From positions 1-64,000 of the forward strand of contig NZ_SNWX01000005.1 of the NCBI RefSeq assembly GCF_004362045.1: DNA of 64,000 bases, given 5' to 3'. Both the position numbers and the translations under genes were made by a program. The stretch is from Halanaerobium saccharolyticum (GTDB taxonomy: Bacteria > Bacillota > Halanaerobiia > Halanaerobiales > Halanaerobiaceae). The notes below the pieces were generated by a model. It did no database searches and was not told where the DNA came from. It was given only the letters and a program-made list of their open reading frames with translations. Within the stretch, counting starts at the first letter, position 1, and every line of letters starts with the position of its first letter. Below, in pieces: positions 36,611 to 46,383 of this stretch.

Positions 36611-37498
36611 ATGAATAAAAAAGAATTAATGAATAATAAATATTTTATTGCAGCATTATTTTTACTGCCGGCAGTCCTTTTTTCTCTGGTTTATTTAATT
36701 ATTCCCATTCCACTTTCTGCCTATTATTCATTTTTTAAGTGGGATGGTATAGGGGCAATGAAATTTTTAGGCCTGGAAAACTGGGCAGAATTGTTGAATG
36801 ATCCAATATTCTGGTCTTCGATGGCCAATAACTTTAAACTTGTAGCAATATCTCTGGTAGTCCAGATACCAATTGCTCTGTTTTTAGCAGTATTATTAAC
36901 TCGTAAAATTAAGGGTGCTGATTTCTTTAAAACTATATATTTTGTACCAATGTTATTATCGTCAATTGCAGTAGCATTTCTCTGGCGTTATATGTATGAT
37001 CCGACTTTTGGTTTGATAAATGGAGTTTTAAATTTAGTTGGTTTAGAACAGTTAACGCGGAGCTGGCTGGGAAATCCTGATATTGCTTTTTATTCTGTAG
37101 CAGCTCCAATTCAGTGGCGTTTTATACCACTTTATATGATTATTTTTATGGCTGGTATTTCCAATATACCAGAACAGTTATATGAAGCAGCAGAAATAGA
37201 TGGAGCCAGCAATTTACAGAGTTTTTTCTTTGTTACTTTACCAATGTTAAGGTCCACGGTCGTTAATGCCTCTGTCTTGATTATTGTTGGTTCACTTAAA
37301 TATTTTGCCATGATTTTTGCTTTAACAGGTGGAGGGCCAAATCACGCTTCCGAATTAATGGCCACCTATCTTTATTCTAAATCCTTTACAGAAATGAATA
37401 TGGGTTATGGTAGTACAATTTCTGTAGCTTTATTTTTAGTTGCACTTATTGTATCAGTTGTATTTTTACGATTCAGTAAAAAAGATGTCAGGAATTAG
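36611..37498 (+). CDS. ABC transporter permease (MalF type)
   Basis: A 295-residue CUT1 permease with about six membrane segments and the EAA loop NIPEQLYEAAEIDGASNLQS. Typical patterns include LFLLPAVLFSLVYLIIPIPL at the N-terminus and GGPNHASELMATYLY near the end. It pairs with the MalG-type permease directly downstream. The ATG at 36611 follows GAGAGGTG. The operon ends with a GH3 enzyme, suggesting oligosaccharide uptake. Confidence 0.88.
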   Translation: MNKKELMNNKYFIAALFLLPAVLFSLVYLIIPIPLSAYYSFFKWDGIGAMKFLGLENWAELLNDPIFWSSMANNFKLVAISLVVQIPIALFLAVLLTRKIKGADFFKTIYFVPMLLSSIAVAFLWRYMYDPTFGLINGVLNLVGLEQLTRSWLGNPDIAFYSVAAPIQWRFIPLYMIIFMAGISNIPEQLYEAAEIDGASNLQSFFFVTLPMLRSTVVNASVLIIVGSLKYFAMIFALTGGGPNHASELMATYLYSKSFTEMNMGYGSTISVALFLVALIVSVVFLRFSKKDVRN

Positions 37499-37507
37499 GT
37501 GAAAATA

Positions 37508-38332
37508 ATGATTAATAAACTAAAGCAGTTAGTTATTTATTTGTTTTTGCTGATCTGGTTAGTAATAACAGGTTACCCACTTGTATTTTTAGTACAGAAC
37601 AGCTTTAAGATCAGGATGGAGTTTTTCCGCAATCCTGTCTGGTCACTACCAGAGAGTTTCACACTTCAAAATTATATTGATGTAATGGAATCTGGCTTTT
37701 ATATATATTTTATTAACAGTATTATAGTCTGCTTTATCTCAGTTGCAATTATAATTATTGTTTCTGCTCTGGCGAGTTATGCAATTTCGAGAATAGACTT
37801 TAAATTTAATAAACTTGTTTATATTTTATTTTTGGCTGGAATGATGATTCCAATTCATTCAACTCTGATTCCAATCTACAAGATAACACTTTCAATGGGC
37901 TTATATGATAAACTTTCAGCTTTGATTGGTCCTTATGTTGCCTTTAGTCTTCCAATTTCTGTTTTTATTTTAACAGGTTTTATAAATGATATTCCCTATG
38001 AACTGGAAGAAGCAGCGATTATAGATGGAGCAAGCAGGTTCAGGATTTTTAAAGATATAATTTTACCTTTAGTTAAACCGGCAATTGCTACGGTTGCTAT
38101 TTATAATCTTACTTTACTCTGGAACCAGTTTGCCTACGCTCTTGTTTTAACCTCAAGTCCCAGTAAAAGAATTTTGACCCTTGGCTTATTTGAATTTCAG
38201 GGCCAGCATGGAATTAATATTCCTTTAACTTTAACAGCACTTTTCTTATCAGTTTTGCCTTTGATAATCCTTTATGTATTCTTACAGGAGCATATTATTA
38301 AAGGAATGACAGCTGGAGCGTTAAAAGGATAA
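37508..38332 (+). CDS. ABC transporter permease (MalG type)
   Basis: A 274-residue CUT1 permease with EAA loop IPYELEEAAIIDGASRFRIF and the family-typical end IIKGMTAGALKG. The ATG at 37508 has an AGGTG site 6 bases upstream; the GTG at 37499 lies within that site. It completes the channel with the preceding permease and is followed closely by the GH3 gene. Confidence 0.88.
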   Translation: MINKLKQLVIYLFLLIWLVITGYPLVFLVQNSFKIRMEFFRNPVWSLPESFTLQNYIDVMESGFYIYFINSIIVCFISVAIIIIVSALASYAISRIDFKFNKLVYILFLAGMMIPIHSTLIPIYKITLSMGLYDKLSALIGPYVAFSLPISVFILTGFINDIPYELEEAAIIDGASRFRIFKDIILPLVKPAIATVAIYNLTLLWNQFAYALVLTSSPSKRILTLGLFEFQGQHGINIPLTLTALFLSVLPLIILYVFLQEHIIKGMTAGALKG

Positions 38333-38371
38333 AAATATAGATAATATTTTAAGATGAAGGAGAGATATTTT

Positions 38372-40723
38372 ATGGCAAAGTTTAATTTAGATGATTATTC
38401 ATTAGAGGAAAAAGTAGATAAATTACTGGCAGAGATGACTTTAGAAGAAAAAGTAGCTCAGCTGGGATCGATTGGTCCTGATAAAATTTTAGAAAAGGGC
38501 AAGTTTTCAGAAGAGAAAGCAGCTAAATATTTAAAAAATGGGATCGGCCAGATCACAAGAATTGCCGGTGCCAGCGCCCTGGAACCTGAAGCTGCAGCAG
38601 AAGCAGCAAATAAGATGCAGAAATATATTGCCGAAAATACCCGGCTTGGAATTCCAGCAATTGTTCACGAAGAGTGTTTGAGCGGGTACATGGGTAAGGG
38701 GGGAACAACTTTTCCCCAGTCAATCGGAGTTGCCAGCAGCTGGGAACCGGAATTACTGGAAAGACAGACTGATGTAATTAGAAAACAGCTGCGCTCAATT
38801 GGAGCTCATCTGGCTTTATCACCGGTTGCTGATGTGGCAAGAGATCTGCGCTGGGGTAGAGTAGAAGAAACATTTGGAGAAGATCCCTATCTGACAGCAG
38901 AGATGGTAACATCTTATGTTAAAGGACTGCAGGGAGATAAATTGTCAGATGGGATTGTGGCAACTCTCAAGCATTTTGCCGGTCACAGTTATTCAGAAGG
39001 TGGCCGTAATCATGCACCGGTAAATATTTCTGAAAGAGAGCTGCGGGAAAGTTTTCTGTTTCCTTTTGAAGCAGCAATTAAAACTGCAAATGCTGGTTCA
39101 GTGATGAATGCTTATCATGATATTGATGGTATTCCCTGTGCTTCTTCCCGAGAATTATTAACTGATATCTTAAGAGGAGAATGGGGTTTTGACGGAATTG
39201 TTGTTTCTGATTACTGGAGTATTAAGATGCTGCATAATGAACATAAGGTAGCTCGCTCTATGCAGGAAGCAGGAATTAAAGCTTTAGAAGCTGGCCTGGA
39301 TATTGAATTACCTGAAACAGAATGCTATGGACAGAAGCTTGTTGACGCAGTAAATGATGGTTTAATTTCAGAAGCTGTTATCAATCAGTCAGTGAGAAGA
39401 CACCTGCGCTATAAGTTTAAGGTCAATGCTTTTGATCAGCGCTATGTCGATATAGATAAAATTAAAGATTTATTTGAGACAGAAGAACAGAGAGAGCTGG
39501 CCCGGGAATCAGCCCGAAAATCTATGGTTTTACTTAAAAATGAAAACAATTTACTGCCTTTAGCTAAAAACATATCTTCTTTGGCTGTAATTGGACCTTC
39601 TGCCGACAGTACCCGTAATTTACTTGGTGATTATGCTTACAGTGCGCATGTTGACAGTAAGGAAGATGCAGTTGAGGTAATAAGTATTTTGGATGGAATT
39701 AAAAGTAAAATTTCTCAGGATATTAAAATTAATTATGCCTATGGCTGTGGTATTATGGATACAAATCAGGATGGCTTTGCTGAAGCAGTTATGGCAGCCA
39801 AAGAATCGGAAGTTGCAGTAGTTGTTGTTGGCGGTAAGTCTGGACTTTCCGGAATGGGAGAAAACGAAAATAGTGATGATGATGTAGTTGATTTTGAAGG
39901 AGGGGCTTTTTTAAGTGAGCTGCAGGATACTACTGATACCACTGGCGAACATCATGACCGTACTTCCCTGGACTTACCGGGAGTGCAGAAAGAATTAATT
40001 AAAGAGATTGTAAAGACAGGTACTCCAGTTGTAGTCGTACTTGTTAATGGAAGACCTTTATCAATTGAATGGACTGCAGAAAATGCGGATGCAATTTTAG
40101 AAGCCTGGCTGCCGGGAGAAGAAGGTGGAAATGGTGTTGCAGATGTATTATTTGGAGATTATAACCCAGCCGGAAAACTTCCGGTTTCAATTCCAAAAAA
40201 TGTAGGACAGACACCAATTCATTATAATCGCCGCCATATGTCTCATTATAGAGATTATGTATTTACCGGTAACAGACCCCTATATCCCTTTGGTTTTGGC
40301 TTAAGTTATACTAATTTTGAATACTCTAACTTAAAAGTCACACCAGAGGAGTTTAAAGGAAATAAGACAATTAGGGTTAAAGCAGATATCAAAAATACAG
40401 GTCAGGTTGAGGGAGCAGAGGTAGTTCAATTATATATTCATGACAGGATTGCATCTTTAACCAGACCGATTAAGTCACTTAAAGGATTTAAGAGGATTGA
40501 ACTAAAAGCAGGAGAAACTAAAACGGTTGAATTTAAATTAAAAGCCGAACAGCTGTCATTTTACGATAAAGATATGAATTTAGTGGTTGAGCCAGGTGAG
40601 TTTGAAATAATGCTCGGCAGTTCCTCAACTGACATTAGACTGGAAGAGGTTATTGAGTTAAAAGGTGATAAAATTGAATTAACAGCGGAGAGAGATTATT
40701 TTACTGAAGTCAGAGTTAAATAA
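38372..40723 (+). CDS. GH3 beta-xylosidase/beta-glucosidase-type glycosidase
   Basis: A 783-residue GH3 enzyme without signal peptide. The N-terminal barrel starts LEEKVDKLLAEMTLEEKVAQ and carries the nucleophile D280 in GIVVSDYWS. The second domain includes SARKSMVLLKNENNLLPL and the glycine-rich LPGEEGGNGVADVLFGDYNPAGKLPVS region. A fibronectin III-like domain ends the protein (SLKGFKRIELKAGETKTVEF). As the last gene of a transporter operon under a xylose-type promoter module, xylo-oligosaccharides are the likely substrate. ATG at 38372 follows GAAGGAGAG; the ATG at 38354 is too early for that site. Confidence 0.9.
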   Translation: MAKFNLDDYSLEEKVDKLLAEMTLEEKVAQLGSIGPDKILEKGKFSEEKAAKYLKNGIGQITRIAGASALEPEAAAEAANKMQKYIAENTRLGIPAIVHEECLSGYMGKGGTTFPQSIGVASSWEPELLERQTDVIRKQLRSIGAHLALSPVADVARDLRWGRVEETFGEDPYLTAEMVTSYVKGLQGDKLSDGIVATLKHFAGHSYSEGGRNHAPVNISERELRESFLFPFEAAIKTANAGSVMNAYHDIDGIPCASSRELLTDILRGEWGFDGIVVSDYWSIKMLHNEHKVARSMQEAGIKALEAGLDIELPETECYGQKLVDAVNDGLISEAVINQSVRRHLRYKFKVNAFDQRYVDIDKIKDLFETEEQRELARESARKSMVLLKNENNLLPLAKNISSLAVIGPSADSTRNLLGDYAYSAHVDSKEDAVEVISILDGIKSKISQDIKINYAYGCGIMDTNQDGFAEAVMAAKESEVAVVVVGGKSGLSGMGENENSDDDVVDFEGGAFLSELQDTTDTTGEHHDRTSLDLPGVQKELIKEIVKTGTPVVVVLVNGRPLSIEWTAENADAILEAWLPGEEGGNGVADVLFGDYNPAGKLPVSIPKNVGQTPIHYNRRHMSHYRDYVFTGNRPLYPFGFGLSYTNFEYSNLKVTPEEFKGNKTIRVKADIKNTGQVEGAEVVQLYIHDRIASLTRPIKSLKGFKRIELKAGETKTVEFKLKAEQLSFYDKDMNLVVEPGEFEIMLGSSSTDIRLEEVIELKGDKIELTAERDYFTEVRVK

Positions 40724-40791
40724 TGATGACTCTGCCTACCTGGCTACTGATCAACAAAACATTTTGAAAAATTTAAAAAAATTATAATTAA

Positions 40792-40869
40792 TTGCAGGAA
40801 TTTAGCGAATTATGGAGAAAGATATAATTAGCGGGTTAATTTAATACTTAAATTAAATCTTAAATTAAA
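40792..40869 (+). promoter_or_regulatory. Xylose-type promoter module, copy 3
   Basis: TTGCAGG at 40792-40798, TATAAT at 40823-40828, then three 12-bp units from 40836 (TTAATTTAATAC, TTAAATTAAATC, TTAAATTAAAGG). It lies in front of xylF. No clear terminator is seen between the GH3 gene and this module. Confidence 0.7.
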
Positions 40870-40947
40870 GGAGGTGCAAGTAGATAAAGGTAACTAATTT
40901 TGGTTTTTATTTTTAATTTCATAAAAAAATTAAGGGGGATTAATTTA

Positions 40948-41982
40948 ATGCGAAAAAGTATTATTATTTCAATATTATTAGTGTTGCTATTTTTAGGTTC
41001 TTTTGGGGTAATGGCTCAGGATGATCAACTGGTAATCGGATTATCAATGGATAATTTAAGACTGGAAAGATGGCAGCATGACCGTGATATTTTTGTAAAA
41101 AGAGCAGAAGAAATGGGAGCAAAGGTATTAGTTCAATCTGCTAATGGTGACGATATGGTTCAGATGTCACAGGCAGAAAACTTAATAACTCAGGGTATTG
41201 ATGTGCTGGTTGTAGTTCCCCATAATGGAAAGGTAATGGGTAGTATTGTTAGAGAAGCCCATGCAAATGATGTACCTGTACTGGCTTATGATAGAATGCT
41301 GATGGATTCGAAAGTTGATTATTATCTCTCTTTTGATAATGTTAGAGTAGGAGAACTACAGGCTGAATTTTTAGTTGAAAGACAGCCTACAGGAAACTAC
41401 TTTTTACTGGGCGGATCACCAACTGATAATAATGCAAAATTATTCCGTCAGGGTCAGATGAATATTTTACAGCCTTATATTGATCAAGGAAAGATAAACA
41501 TTGTCGGTGACCAGTGGGCAAAAGATTGGCTGCCACAGGAAGCATTAAGTATTGTTGAAAATGCCCTGACAGCTAATAATAATAACATTGATGTTATTGT
41601 AGCTTCCAATGATAGTACTGCCGGTGGAGCAATTCAGGCATTAGCTGAACAGGGACTTGCCGGAGAAGTCTTAGTTTCTGGACAGGATGCAGATCTTGCT
41701 GCCTGTCAGAGAATTGTAGAAGGTACTCAAACAATGACAGTTTATAAACCAATTCAGGATCTGGCTACACGCGGTGCAGAAATTGCAGTGAAAATGGCTA
41801 AGGGTGAAGAAGTAAAAACTAATGGTGCAATAAATAATGGTGAATATGATGTACCTTCAGTTTTACTAACACCGATTCAGGTTCATAAAGGCAATATGGT
41901 TGAGACAGTAATTGCAGATGGATTCCATGAGATGGAAGAAGTATATAAAAATGTACCTAAATCTGAATGGCCTGAACAATAA
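40948..41982 (+). CDS. xylF: D-xylose-binding periplasmic protein
   Basis: About 344 residues. The signal peptide ends near A23 (VMA-QDD), without lipobox. The mature protein (VIGLSMDNLRLERWQHDRDI) matches XylF, with DRMLMDSKVDYYLSFDNV, LGGSPTDNNAKLFRQGQM and VSGQDADLAACQRI as family features. It delivers D-xylose to XylGH encoded next. The ATG at 40948 follows AAGGGGGA; a start at 40900 would place the signal peptide too far in. A GC-rich hairpin sits between it and xylG. Expression is probably controlled by the triple-repeat module upstream. Confidence 0.92.
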   Translation: MRKSIIISILLVLLFLGSFGVMAQDDQLVIGLSMDNLRLERWQHDRDIFVKRAEEMGAKVLVQSANGDDMVQMSQAENLITQGIDVLVVVPHNGKVMGSIVREAHANDVPVLAYDRMLMDSKVDYYLSFDNVRVGELQAEFLVERQPTGNYFLLGGSPTDNNAKLFRQGQMNILQPYIDQGKINIVGDQWAKDWLPQEALSIVENALTANNNNIDVIVASNDSTAGGAIQALAEQGLAGEVLVSGQDADLAACQRIVEGTQTMTVYKPIQDLATRGAEIAVKMAKGEEVKTNGAINNGEYDVPSVLLTPIQVHKGNMVETVIADGFHEMEEVYKNVPKSEWPEQ

Positions 41983-41993
41983 TTATAAAAAAT

Positions 41994-42018
41994 AAGGGGC
42001 ATTAATTTGCCCCTTTTT
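41994..42018 (+). terminator. Hairpin between xylF and xylG
   Basis: AAGGGGC (41994-42000) pairs with GCCCCTT (42009-42015), followed by TTTATTT. A leaky terminator lowering xylGH relative to xylF is likely. Confidence 0.8.
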
Positions 42019-42046
42019 ATTTCCTTCATGAAAGGAGTTGAGTAAT

Positions 42047-43576
42047 TTGGAAGAAGTTTTATTAGAAACTAAAAGTATTATAAAAGATTTCCCTGGAGTT
42101 AGAGCCTTAGATAAAGTATCTTTTCAGGTCAAAAAGAATCAGATTCACGCCCTTTGCGGAGAAAATGGAGCTGGCAAGTCAACTTTGATTAAAGTTCTCA
42201 GCGGAGTTTATCCGGCTGGTAGTTATGAAGGTCAAATTTTTTTAAAAGGTGAAGAAAAAAATTTTGAAAATATTCATCAGGCTGAAGAAAATGGCATAGC
42301 AGTGATTCATCAGGAATTAACACTTTTTGAAGAGATGAATGTAGCTGAAAATATTTTTATGGGAAATGAAATTTCTCATAACGGTTATATTGACTGGAAC
42401 GAAATGTACAATCAAACAAATAAATGGATTAAGAAGATGAAATTGGAGGGAGTAAACCCGACAACTAAAGTTGGTCAGCTGGGGGTTGGAAAACAGCAGC
42501 TTATTGAAATAGCAAAAGCTCTATCTAAAAATTCCAGACTTTTAATATTAGATGAACCAACTGCGTCTTTAACAGATAGTGAAGTTGATTTGTTAATGGA
42601 AATTCTCAGGGACTTAAGAGAAGAAGGAGTAACCTGTATTTATATCTCTCATAAATTAAATGAAGTCTTTGAGATTGCTGATTATATTTCTGTTTTAAGA
42701 GATGGGGAATATATTGGTGGGGATTTTAAAGAAAATTTAGACGAAAGAAAAGTAGTTAAAATGATGGTCGGTCGCTCAATTGAGCAGATGTTTCCTGATA
42801 GAAATAATACGGCAGGTAAAGAAATTTTAAAAGTTGATAATTTGAATTTGAGGGACTATCAGGGGGATCAGATATTAGAAAATATTTCATTTGAGCTGGC
42901 TGAAGGAGAAATTTTAGGTATTTTTGGTCTAATTGGTGCCGGAAGAACGGAAATTGCTAATACACTTTTTGGCTATTTAACCGGAAGCAAAAAAGGAGAT
43001 ATTTATTTAGATAATGAAAAGGTAGATATTCAGTCTCCAAAAGAAGCTTTACACAAAGGAATTGCACTAATCTCAGAAGATAGGAAAAAATTCGGTATTA
43101 TACCTCCCATGAGTGTTAAAGAAAATATTTCAATTTCTTTTTTAGAAAAATTTAAGAATTTCTTAGTTATCGATGAAAATGAAGAAATTTTAACAACTTC
43201 TGAACTGGTAGATAAATTAAATGTTAAAACGGCATCTTTAAATACAAAAATTGTTAATTTAAGTGGAGGTAATCAGCAGAAAGCAATTTTAGCTAAAAAT
43301 CTTGTAGAAACGCCCAGAGTTTTAATAATGGATGAGCCAACACGCGGAATCGATGTTGGAGCTAAACAGGAAATTTACGAGTTAATGAATAATTTTGCTC
43401 AAAATAAGATGGGAATTATAATGATATCTTCAGAATTGCCAGAAATACTGGGGATGAGTGATCGAATTGTTGTCATGCATGAAGGGAAAATAACCAAAGA
43501 GTTTGATAATAGAAATCGGGATGTCAGTCAGGAAGAAATAATGGTTTATGCAACAGGGGGAGAAATGAATGGCTAA
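42047..43576 (+). CDS. xylG: Xylose ABC transporter ATPase
   Basis: About 509 residues with two ABC modules. Module 1 has GENGAGKST and ILDEPTASL with H-loop ISHK. Module 2 has GLIGAGRTE, LSGGNQQK and IMDEPTRGIDVG. It couples ATP use to xylose import with XylF and XylH. I choose the TTG at 42047 because AAAGGAG lies 9 bases upstream; the TTG at 42038 abuts that site. It overlaps xylH by 8 bases. Confidence 0.92.
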   Translation: MEEVLLETKSIIKDFPGVRALDKVSFQVKKNQIHALCGENGAGKSTLIKVLSGVYPAGSYEGQIFLKGEEKNFENIHQAEENGIAVIHQELTLFEEMNVAENIFMGNEISHNGYIDWNEMYNQTNKWIKKMKLEGVNPTTKVGQLGVGKQQLIEIAKALSKNSRLLILDEPTASLTDSEVDLLMEILRDLREEGVTCIYISHKLNEVFEIADYISVLRDGEYIGGDFKENLDERKVVKMMVGRSIEQMFPDRNNTAGKEILKVDNLNLRDYQGDQILENISFELAEGEILGIFGLIGAGRTEIANTLFGYLTGSKKGDIYLDNEKVDIQSPKEALHKGIALISEDRKKFGIIPPMSVKENISISFLEKFKNFLVIDENEEILTTSELVDKLNVKTASLNTKIVNLSGGNQQKAILAKNLVETPRVLIMDEPTRGIDVGAKQEIYELMNNFAQNKMGIIMISSELPEILGMSDRIVVMHEGKITKEFDNRNRDVSQEEIMVYATGGEMNG

Positions 43577-44711
43577 TACTAAAAAAATTAAACTAGATTT
43601 TAGAACATATATGATGATTATTGCTCTTGTATCAATCTGGATTATTTTTTCTTTTACAACAGGAGGAGATTTTTTAACAGCTAGAAATATTTCTAATTTA
43701 TTTAGGCAGTCTGTATTTACATCAATGCTGGCTATCGGAATGGTTATGGTTATTATTATGGGCCACATTGATCTTTCAGTTGGATCTCTGGTAGGACTAG
43801 CTGGTGGAGTAGTAGCAATTTTAGATGTCTGGCAGGGAATGAACCCAGTTTTCTCAATTGGGCTGACACTTTTATTAGGTTTAATTTTAGGTTTATGGAA
43901 TGGTTGGTGGACTGCTTACAGAAAAGTGCCTTCTTTTATAGTTACTTTAGGTGGTTTATTAATCTTTAGAGGTATATTAGTTGGGATTACTGGTGGTACA
44001 ACTATCGGACCAATGAGTGATTTGTTTTATTATTTTGGTAAAGGATATTTTTCAGATGTTACAGGCCTTGTTTTTGCACTAGTAGTTGGCCTGGCTGTTA
44101 TATTCATTCAGCTTAAATCTAGAAAAGATAAATTAAAATATGGTTTTGATGTACTTCCTCTGAAATTTGAAATTTTAAAAATTGCAGTATCCGTAATATT
44201 ACTGGTAGTATTTATTCTGGTTTTTAATGCCTATCGCGGTATTCCAATTCCCTTGATGGTTTTAACCATTTTTCTGGCTATATTTTCGTTTATAACTAAT
44301 AAAACAACATTTGGCCGCTATATTTATGCAATTGGTGGAAACAGTGATGCTGCAAAATTATCCGGGATAGATATTAAAAAAATAACACTGACTGTTTTTA
44401 TGCTTAATGGTTTGATGGCAGCAATTGGTGGAATATTTTTAACATCGCGCTTAAGTGCTGCATCTGTAGCCGCTGGTGATGGTGCTGAATTAGATGCTAT
44501 TGCTTCTTGTGTAATTGGTGGTGCCAGTCTTGCTGGTGGTATTGGTAAAGTCGGAGGCGCAGTAGTTGGTGCTATTGTGATGGCCAGTTTAGATAATGGT
44601 ATGAGTTTAATGAATGTGGAAAATTTCTGGCAGTCGATAATTAAAGGTTTAATATTAATTCTGGCTGTCTGGGTTGATATTTATACCAAAAACAAAAAAG
44701 CAGCTGCCTAA
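43569..44711 (+). CDS. xylH: Xylose ABC transporter permease
   Basis: A 380-residue permease, longer than RbsC-type permeases because of the extra helices typical of XylH. It has GHIDLSVGSLVGLAGG, a mid-protein insert with LKSRKDKLKYGF, and AKLSGIDIKKITLTVFMLNG in the cytoplasmic loop. It overlaps the xylG stop, indicating coupled translation. It forms the xylose channel. Confidence 0.93.
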   Translation: MANTKKIKLDFRTYMMIIALVSIWIIFSFTTGGDFLTARNISNLFRQSVFTSMLAIGMVMVIIMGHIDLSVGSLVGLAGGVVAILDVWQGMNPVFSIGLTLLLGLILGLWNGWWTAYRKVPSFIVTLGGLLIFRGILVGITGGTTIGPMSDLFYYFGKGYFSDVTGLVFALVVGLAVIFIQLKSRKDKLKYGFDVLPLKFEILKIAVSVILLVVFILVFNAYRGIPIPLMVLTIFLAIFSFITNKTTFGRYIYAIGGNSDAAKLSGIDIKKITLTVFMLNGLMAAIGGIFLTSRLSAASVAAGDGAELDAIASCVIGGASLAGGIGKVGGAVVGAIVMASLDNGMSLMNVENFWQSIIKGLILILAVWVDIYTKNKKAAA

Positions 44712-44739
44712 TTAAAATTTTTTAAAAAATAAAATTAAA

Positions 44740-44816
44740 AAGCAGGATTTTAATAATTAGTCTTGAATAATATAAATAGAGAGTTAATTTAATACTTAAT
44801 TTAATACCTAAATTAA
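44740..44816 (+). promoter_or_regulatory. Xylose-type promoter module, copy 4 (xylA)
   Basis: AGCAGG at 44741-44746, TATAAA at 44771-44776, then GAG and three 12-bp units from 44784 (TTAATTTAATAC, TTAATTTAATAC, CTAAATTAATGT). The first two units are identical. It lies about 55 bases before xylA. Confidence 0.7.
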
Positions 44817-44870
44817 TGTAACTGGCAGTAAATCAAACTTATATTTATTAAAAATGGAGGTAATCAAATT

Positions 44871-46190
44871 ATGAAAAATGTTTTTGAAGATTTTAAGAAA
44901 GTGCAATATGAAGGACCTGAATCAGATAATCCAATGGCGTTTAAATATTATAACCCAGAAGAAAAGATTGCTGGTAAGACTATGGAAGAGCATTTGAAGT
45001 TTTCAATCGCTTACTGGCATACTTTTGCTGATACTGGTGAAGATCCATTTGGTGCTGGAACCAGAAATTACCCCTGGGCTGATATTAAAGATCCTCTGGA
45101 TAGAGCAAAGGCCAAGGTTGAAGGTGCCTTTACTTTTATGGAGAAATTAGGTGCCCCCTATTTCTGCTTCCACGATCGGGATGTAGCTCCTGAGGGAAAA
45201 ACAGTTGCTGAAAGTTATAAGAACTTAGATACTATTGTTGACCTGATTGAAGAGAAGATGGATGAGACTGGAATTAAACTGCTTTGGGGAACAGCAAACA
45301 TGTTTACTAATCCCCGCTTTATGAATGGAGCTTCAACTTCTCCTAATGCAGATATATTTGCTATGGCAGCTGCTCAGGTTAAAAAGGCAATGGAAGTTAC
45401 TAAAAGACTTGGTGGTCAGAACTATGTATTCTGGGGCGGCCGCGAAGGTTATGAAACTCTACTCAATACAAATATGGCCTTAGAACAGGATAATCTGGCT
45501 CGCTTCCTGGAGATGGCAGTAGATTATAAAGAAAAAATAGGTTTTGATGGTCAGCTGTTAATTGAACCAAAACCAAAAGAGCCTACCAAGCATCAGTATG
45601 ACTTTGATGCAGCAAATGTTATTGCTTTTTTAAGAAAATATGATCTAGATAAACACTTTAAAGTTAATCTGGAAGCAAACCACGCAACCTTAGCCGGACA
45701 TACCTTTGAGCATGAGCTTCACTATGCCAGAATTAATGATATGCTGGGAAGTGTAGATGCCAATCAGGGTGACTTATTACTCGGCTGGGATACAGATCAG
45801 TTCCCAACTAATATTTATACAACAACGCTGGCCATGTATGAGATACTTAAAAATAATGGTCTGGGTAAAGGTGGCTTAAACTTTGATGCAAAAGTTCGCC
45901 GTCCCTCCTTTAAAATGGAGGATTTATTCTACGGACATATTGCTGGAATGGATGCCTTTGCTAAAGGTTTAAAAATTGCTAATAAACTATTAGAAGATAG
46001 AGTCTTAGAAGATTTTGTAGCTGAAAGATATTCCAGCTTTGAAAGTGGAATCGGTAAGAAGATTGTCAACAAAGAAGTTGGCCTGGAAGAATTAGCGGAA
46101 TATGCCTTAGAACTTGGTGAAATTGAAAATCATTCAGGACATCAGGAAATGCTGGAAGGAAGGTTAAACCAGTATATTTTAAATAACTAG
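44871..46190 (+). CDS. xylA: Xylose isomerase
   Basis: A 439-residue class II xylose isomerase, converting D-xylose to D-xylulose. Typical features are [29 protein letters not shown] with the catalytic histidine and aspartate, [14 protein letters not shown], the metal-ligand region [15 protein letters not shown], and [11 protein letters not shown]. The ATG at 44871 has a GGAGG site. It is transcribed from its own triple-repeat promoter and followed by a GC-rich hairpin. No xylulokinase is seen adjacent, so that step must be supplied elsewhere or by the FGGY kinase at 17160. Confidence 0.97.
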   Translation: MKNVFEDFKKVQYEGPESDNPMAFKYYNPEEKIAGKTMEEHLKFSIAYWHTFADTGEDPFGAGTRNYPWADIKDPLDRAKAKVEGAFTFMEKLGAPYFCFHDRDVAPEGKTVAESYKNLDTIVDLIEEKMDETGIKLLWGTANMFTNPRFMNGASTSPNADIFAMAAAQVKKAMEVTKRLGGQNYVFWGGREGYETLLNTNMALEQDNLARFLEMAVDYKEKIGFDGQLLIEPKPKEPTKHQYDFDAANVIAFLRKYDLDKHFKVNLEANHATLAGHTFEHELHYARINDMLGSVDANQGDLLLGWDTDQFPTNIYTTTLAMYEILKNNGLGKGGLNFDAKVRRPSFKMEDLFYGHIAGMDAFAKGLKIANKLLEDRVLEDFVAERYSSFESGIGKKIVNKEVGLEELAEYALELGEIENHSGHQEMLEGRLNQYILNN

Positions 46191-46219
46191 ATTTAAATTT
46201 TTACCTGCTAAAAGCTGAG

Positions 46220-46243
46220 TTGGCGGCTGAATTTAGCCGCCAA
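46220..46243 (+). terminator. GC-rich hairpin after xylA
   Basis: TTGGCGGCT (46220-46228) and AGCCGCCAA (46235-46243) form a perfect 9-bp stem. The T run is delayed, so it may be a weak terminator or a message stabiliser. Confidence 0.7.
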
Positions 46244-46322
46244 TCTCACAAATTTTTAAAACAATTAACGGAAAGAAAGATTCAAAAAATTAAAATAATA
46301 TTGAAAAATTTATCATTTCCTA

Positions 46323-46366
46323 TTGAAAACTGGAGATTTTTTTAGTATAATTAAATAAACCGGTTT
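46323..46366 (+). promoter_or_regulatory. Promoter and AAACCGGTTT operator of the LacI gene
   Basis: TTGAAA (46323-46328), 17-base spacer, TATAAT (46346-46351). AAACCGGTTT at 46357-46366 covers the expected start site. This is the position for autorepression by the LacI protein encoded next. Confidence 0.78.
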
Positions 46367-46383
46367 CGAAGGAAGTGTAAAAA

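Noticed and set aside
43430-43768. Open frame on the - strand across the xylG/xylH junction
   Set aside because: Shadow of two well-supported genes; composition reflects the complement of hydrophobic xylH codons.
28727-44816. The 12-bp repeats as a CRISPR array
   Set aside because: The units are AT-rich, contiguous without spacers, only three per site and always placed at promoters.
46357-46366. AAACCGGTTT as a general CcpA cre site
   Set aside because: It lacks the usual cre pattern (TGNAANCGNNNNCA type) and clusters with a dedicated LacI gene, so a specific operator is more likely.
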